A DNA stretch of 5,719 bases from Nitrospirota bacterium. GTDB taxonomy: Bacteria; Nitrospinota; Nitrospinia; Nitrospinales; VA-1. Both the position numbers and the translations under genes were made by a program. This document shows, in pieces, positions 4,842-5,719 of this stretch. The DNA is taken from NCBI GenBank assembly GCA_003235465.1, contig QJWD01000232.1, positions 1-5,719 on the forward strand, given 5' to 3'. The notes below the pieces were generated by a model, which was not told the origin of the DNA, did not search any database, and saw nothing but the letters and a program-made list of their open reading frames with translations. Each line of letters opens with the position of its first letter. Positions within the stretch are counted from its first letter, which is position 1.

Positions 4842-5719
4842 CCCCCAAGGACCCGCGGCAAAAATCCGCTCGACCGATGAAACGCCTGCGCCCTAAACAA
4901 TGGGTCTTGATGGCCCTCACCCTGATCGCCCTGGTTTTTTGCGGCTCCCGCATTTCCCAGGCGTTCGATTTCGGCGGCCTGCTGGACGATTTGAGCAAGC
5001 CCAAGACCGCACCGAAAAGCGAACCCAAGAAAGAAGAAACACCGCCACCCGCGGAAAACAAGGCTAAGGACGGCAGCCTCATCGGCCTCGGCGAATCGCT
5101 GGGGATCATCGATAAAAAAAGCGGCGATATCCTGAAGGGCAGCGTGCAGACGCTGAAGGCGTTTCAGCCCATCGGCTACGAGGAGGAAAGGACCATTGGC
5201 GGTTCGCTCGCGGTGCAGGTGTTTGACCGCTTTGGCGGCCCCTACAAGAACGACGCGCTCACGCGCTACGTCAACCTGGTGGGGAGAGCGGTGGCCGACG
5301 TTTCCGACCGGCCTGATGTCGAGTATCATTTCGCCATCCTGAACACCGAACACCCGAACGCCTTCGCCACCCCCGGCGGCTACGTGTTCGTCAGCACCGG
5401 CCTGCTCAAGCTGCTCAAGAATGAAGCGGAACTGGCGGGAGTGCTGGGCCACGAAATCGCCCACATCACGCTCAAGCACGCCCTGCAAACCATCCAGCGC
5501 GGCCAGGCCCTGAAAGGCCTCACCTCGCTCACGCTCACCGCCATGAACAAGGACATGGGCCTGTTCGACAAGGTGATCGATGAAGTCTCCGGCATCCTTT
5601 TCACCCACGGCCTGGACAAGAACCTGGAGTACGAGGCCGACAAGGTCGGCACCGAGTACGCGTTTCGCATGGGCTACAACGCCGAAGGGCTGAGGAATTT
5701 CATCGCCGTGCTCGGCGAG
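4838..5719 (+). CDS. Secreted M48-family metallopeptidase, 3' end beyond window
   Basis: 294 codons are open to the window edge with no stop. After a basic N-terminus, a hydrophobic core (about 22-35) ends in SRISQA, a probable signal peptidase I site after residue 42; the LVFC here is not a good lipobox. A Lys/Pro/Glu-rich linker (53-76) leads to the M48 domain: YEEERTIGG (114-122), NAFATPGGYVFVSTGLL (174-190), the zinc motif HEIAH (205-209), and EYEADKVG (264-271), whose E264 is the expected third zinc ligand. The type resembles periplasmic LoiP/BepA-like proteases for envelope protein quality control. GTG 4838 gives a 4-bp overlap with the SH3 stop and has a good ribosome site; ATG 4877 is the alternative and would shorten the n-region by 13 residues. 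The substrate is unknown, and a C-terminal TPR region may follow outside the window. Confidence 0.9.
   Translation, partial: MTPKDPRQKSARPMKRLRPKQWVLMALTLIALVFCGSRISQAFDFGGLLDDLSKPKTAPKSEPKKEETPPPAENKAKDGSLIGLGESLGIIDKKSGDILKGSVQTLKAFQPIGYEEERTIGGSLAVQVFDRFGGPYKNDALTRYVNLVGRAVADVSDRPDVEYHFAILNTEHPNAFATPGGYVFVSTGLLKLLKNEAELAGVLGHEIAHITLKHALQTIQRGQALKGLTSLTLTAMNKDMGLFDKVIDEVSGILFTHGLDKNLEYEADKVGTEYAFRMGYNAEGLRNFIAVLGE

Noticed and set aside
4866..4945. M48 protease as a lipoprotein (LVFC near the signal peptide)
   Set aside because: The residue before Cys is Phe, not Gly, Ala or Ser, so the lipobox rule is broken, and a better signal peptidase I site (SQA) lies a few residues later.
4535..5608. 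357-codon leftward ORF opposite the SH3 and M48 genes
   Set aside because: It lies antisense to two confidently identified genes and spans their junction. Its composition shows no recognisable fold, and its length is explained by GC-rich codon bias on the coding strand.

Overview
The window reads as a chromosomal housekeeping stretch from a GC-rich, probably Gram-negative bacterium. The coding regions favour G/C-ending codons, while the intergenic regions at 16-201 and around 1600-1740 are clearly more AT-rich. The gene content (TatA, an ECF sigma factor with a small zinc anti-sigma factor, a DUF151/BFN protein, NAD kinase, an AmpD-fold amidase, and a secreted SH3 protein paired with an M48 protease) would suit Nitrospinota or Desulfobacterota-like lineages. 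That placement is an inference from gene content and style; the sequence alone does not fix the organism. There are no RNA genes, insertion sequences, CRISPR arrays or phage genes that I can recognise.

Layout, left to right. (1) Bases 1-15 are probably the first five codons of a leftward gene, divergent from tatA. The shared intergenic region holds a perfect inverted repeat and a good extended -10 promoter for tatA. (2) tatA (202-456) is complete and stands alone, without tatB or tatC in view. (3) After a 216-bp gap come an ECF sigma factor (673-1302) and its likely anti-sigma factor (1299-1541), overlapping by 4 bp. (4) A consensus-like sigma-70 promoter (1597-1625) opens a roughly 110-nt leader ending in a terminator-like hairpin with six T just before the ribosome site of a DUF151/bifunctional-nuclease gene (1743-2231). 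An upstream segment of the leader can pair with the terminator's 3' arm, so it looks like an attenuator or a small RNA. (5) nadK (2382-3263) and an N-acetylmuramoyl-L-alanine amidase (3313-4206) follow on the same strand, 49 bp apart. (6) A secreted SH3-domain protein (4335-4841) and a secreted M48 metallopeptidase (4838 to beyond the window) overlap by 4 bp at GTGA, so they are probably translationally coupled.

How the genes fit together: all complete genes point rightward, but they look like several short transcription units rather than one operon. Two themes recur. One is the cell envelope: Tat export, a peptidoglycan amidase, and an SH3/M48 periplasmic pair. The other is stress or redox physiology: an ECF sigma factor with a cysteine-rich soluble anti-sigma factor, and NADP supply by NadK. 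Nothing here shows that the ECF pair controls its neighbours. The most interesting unexplained element is the structured leader at 1632-1742.
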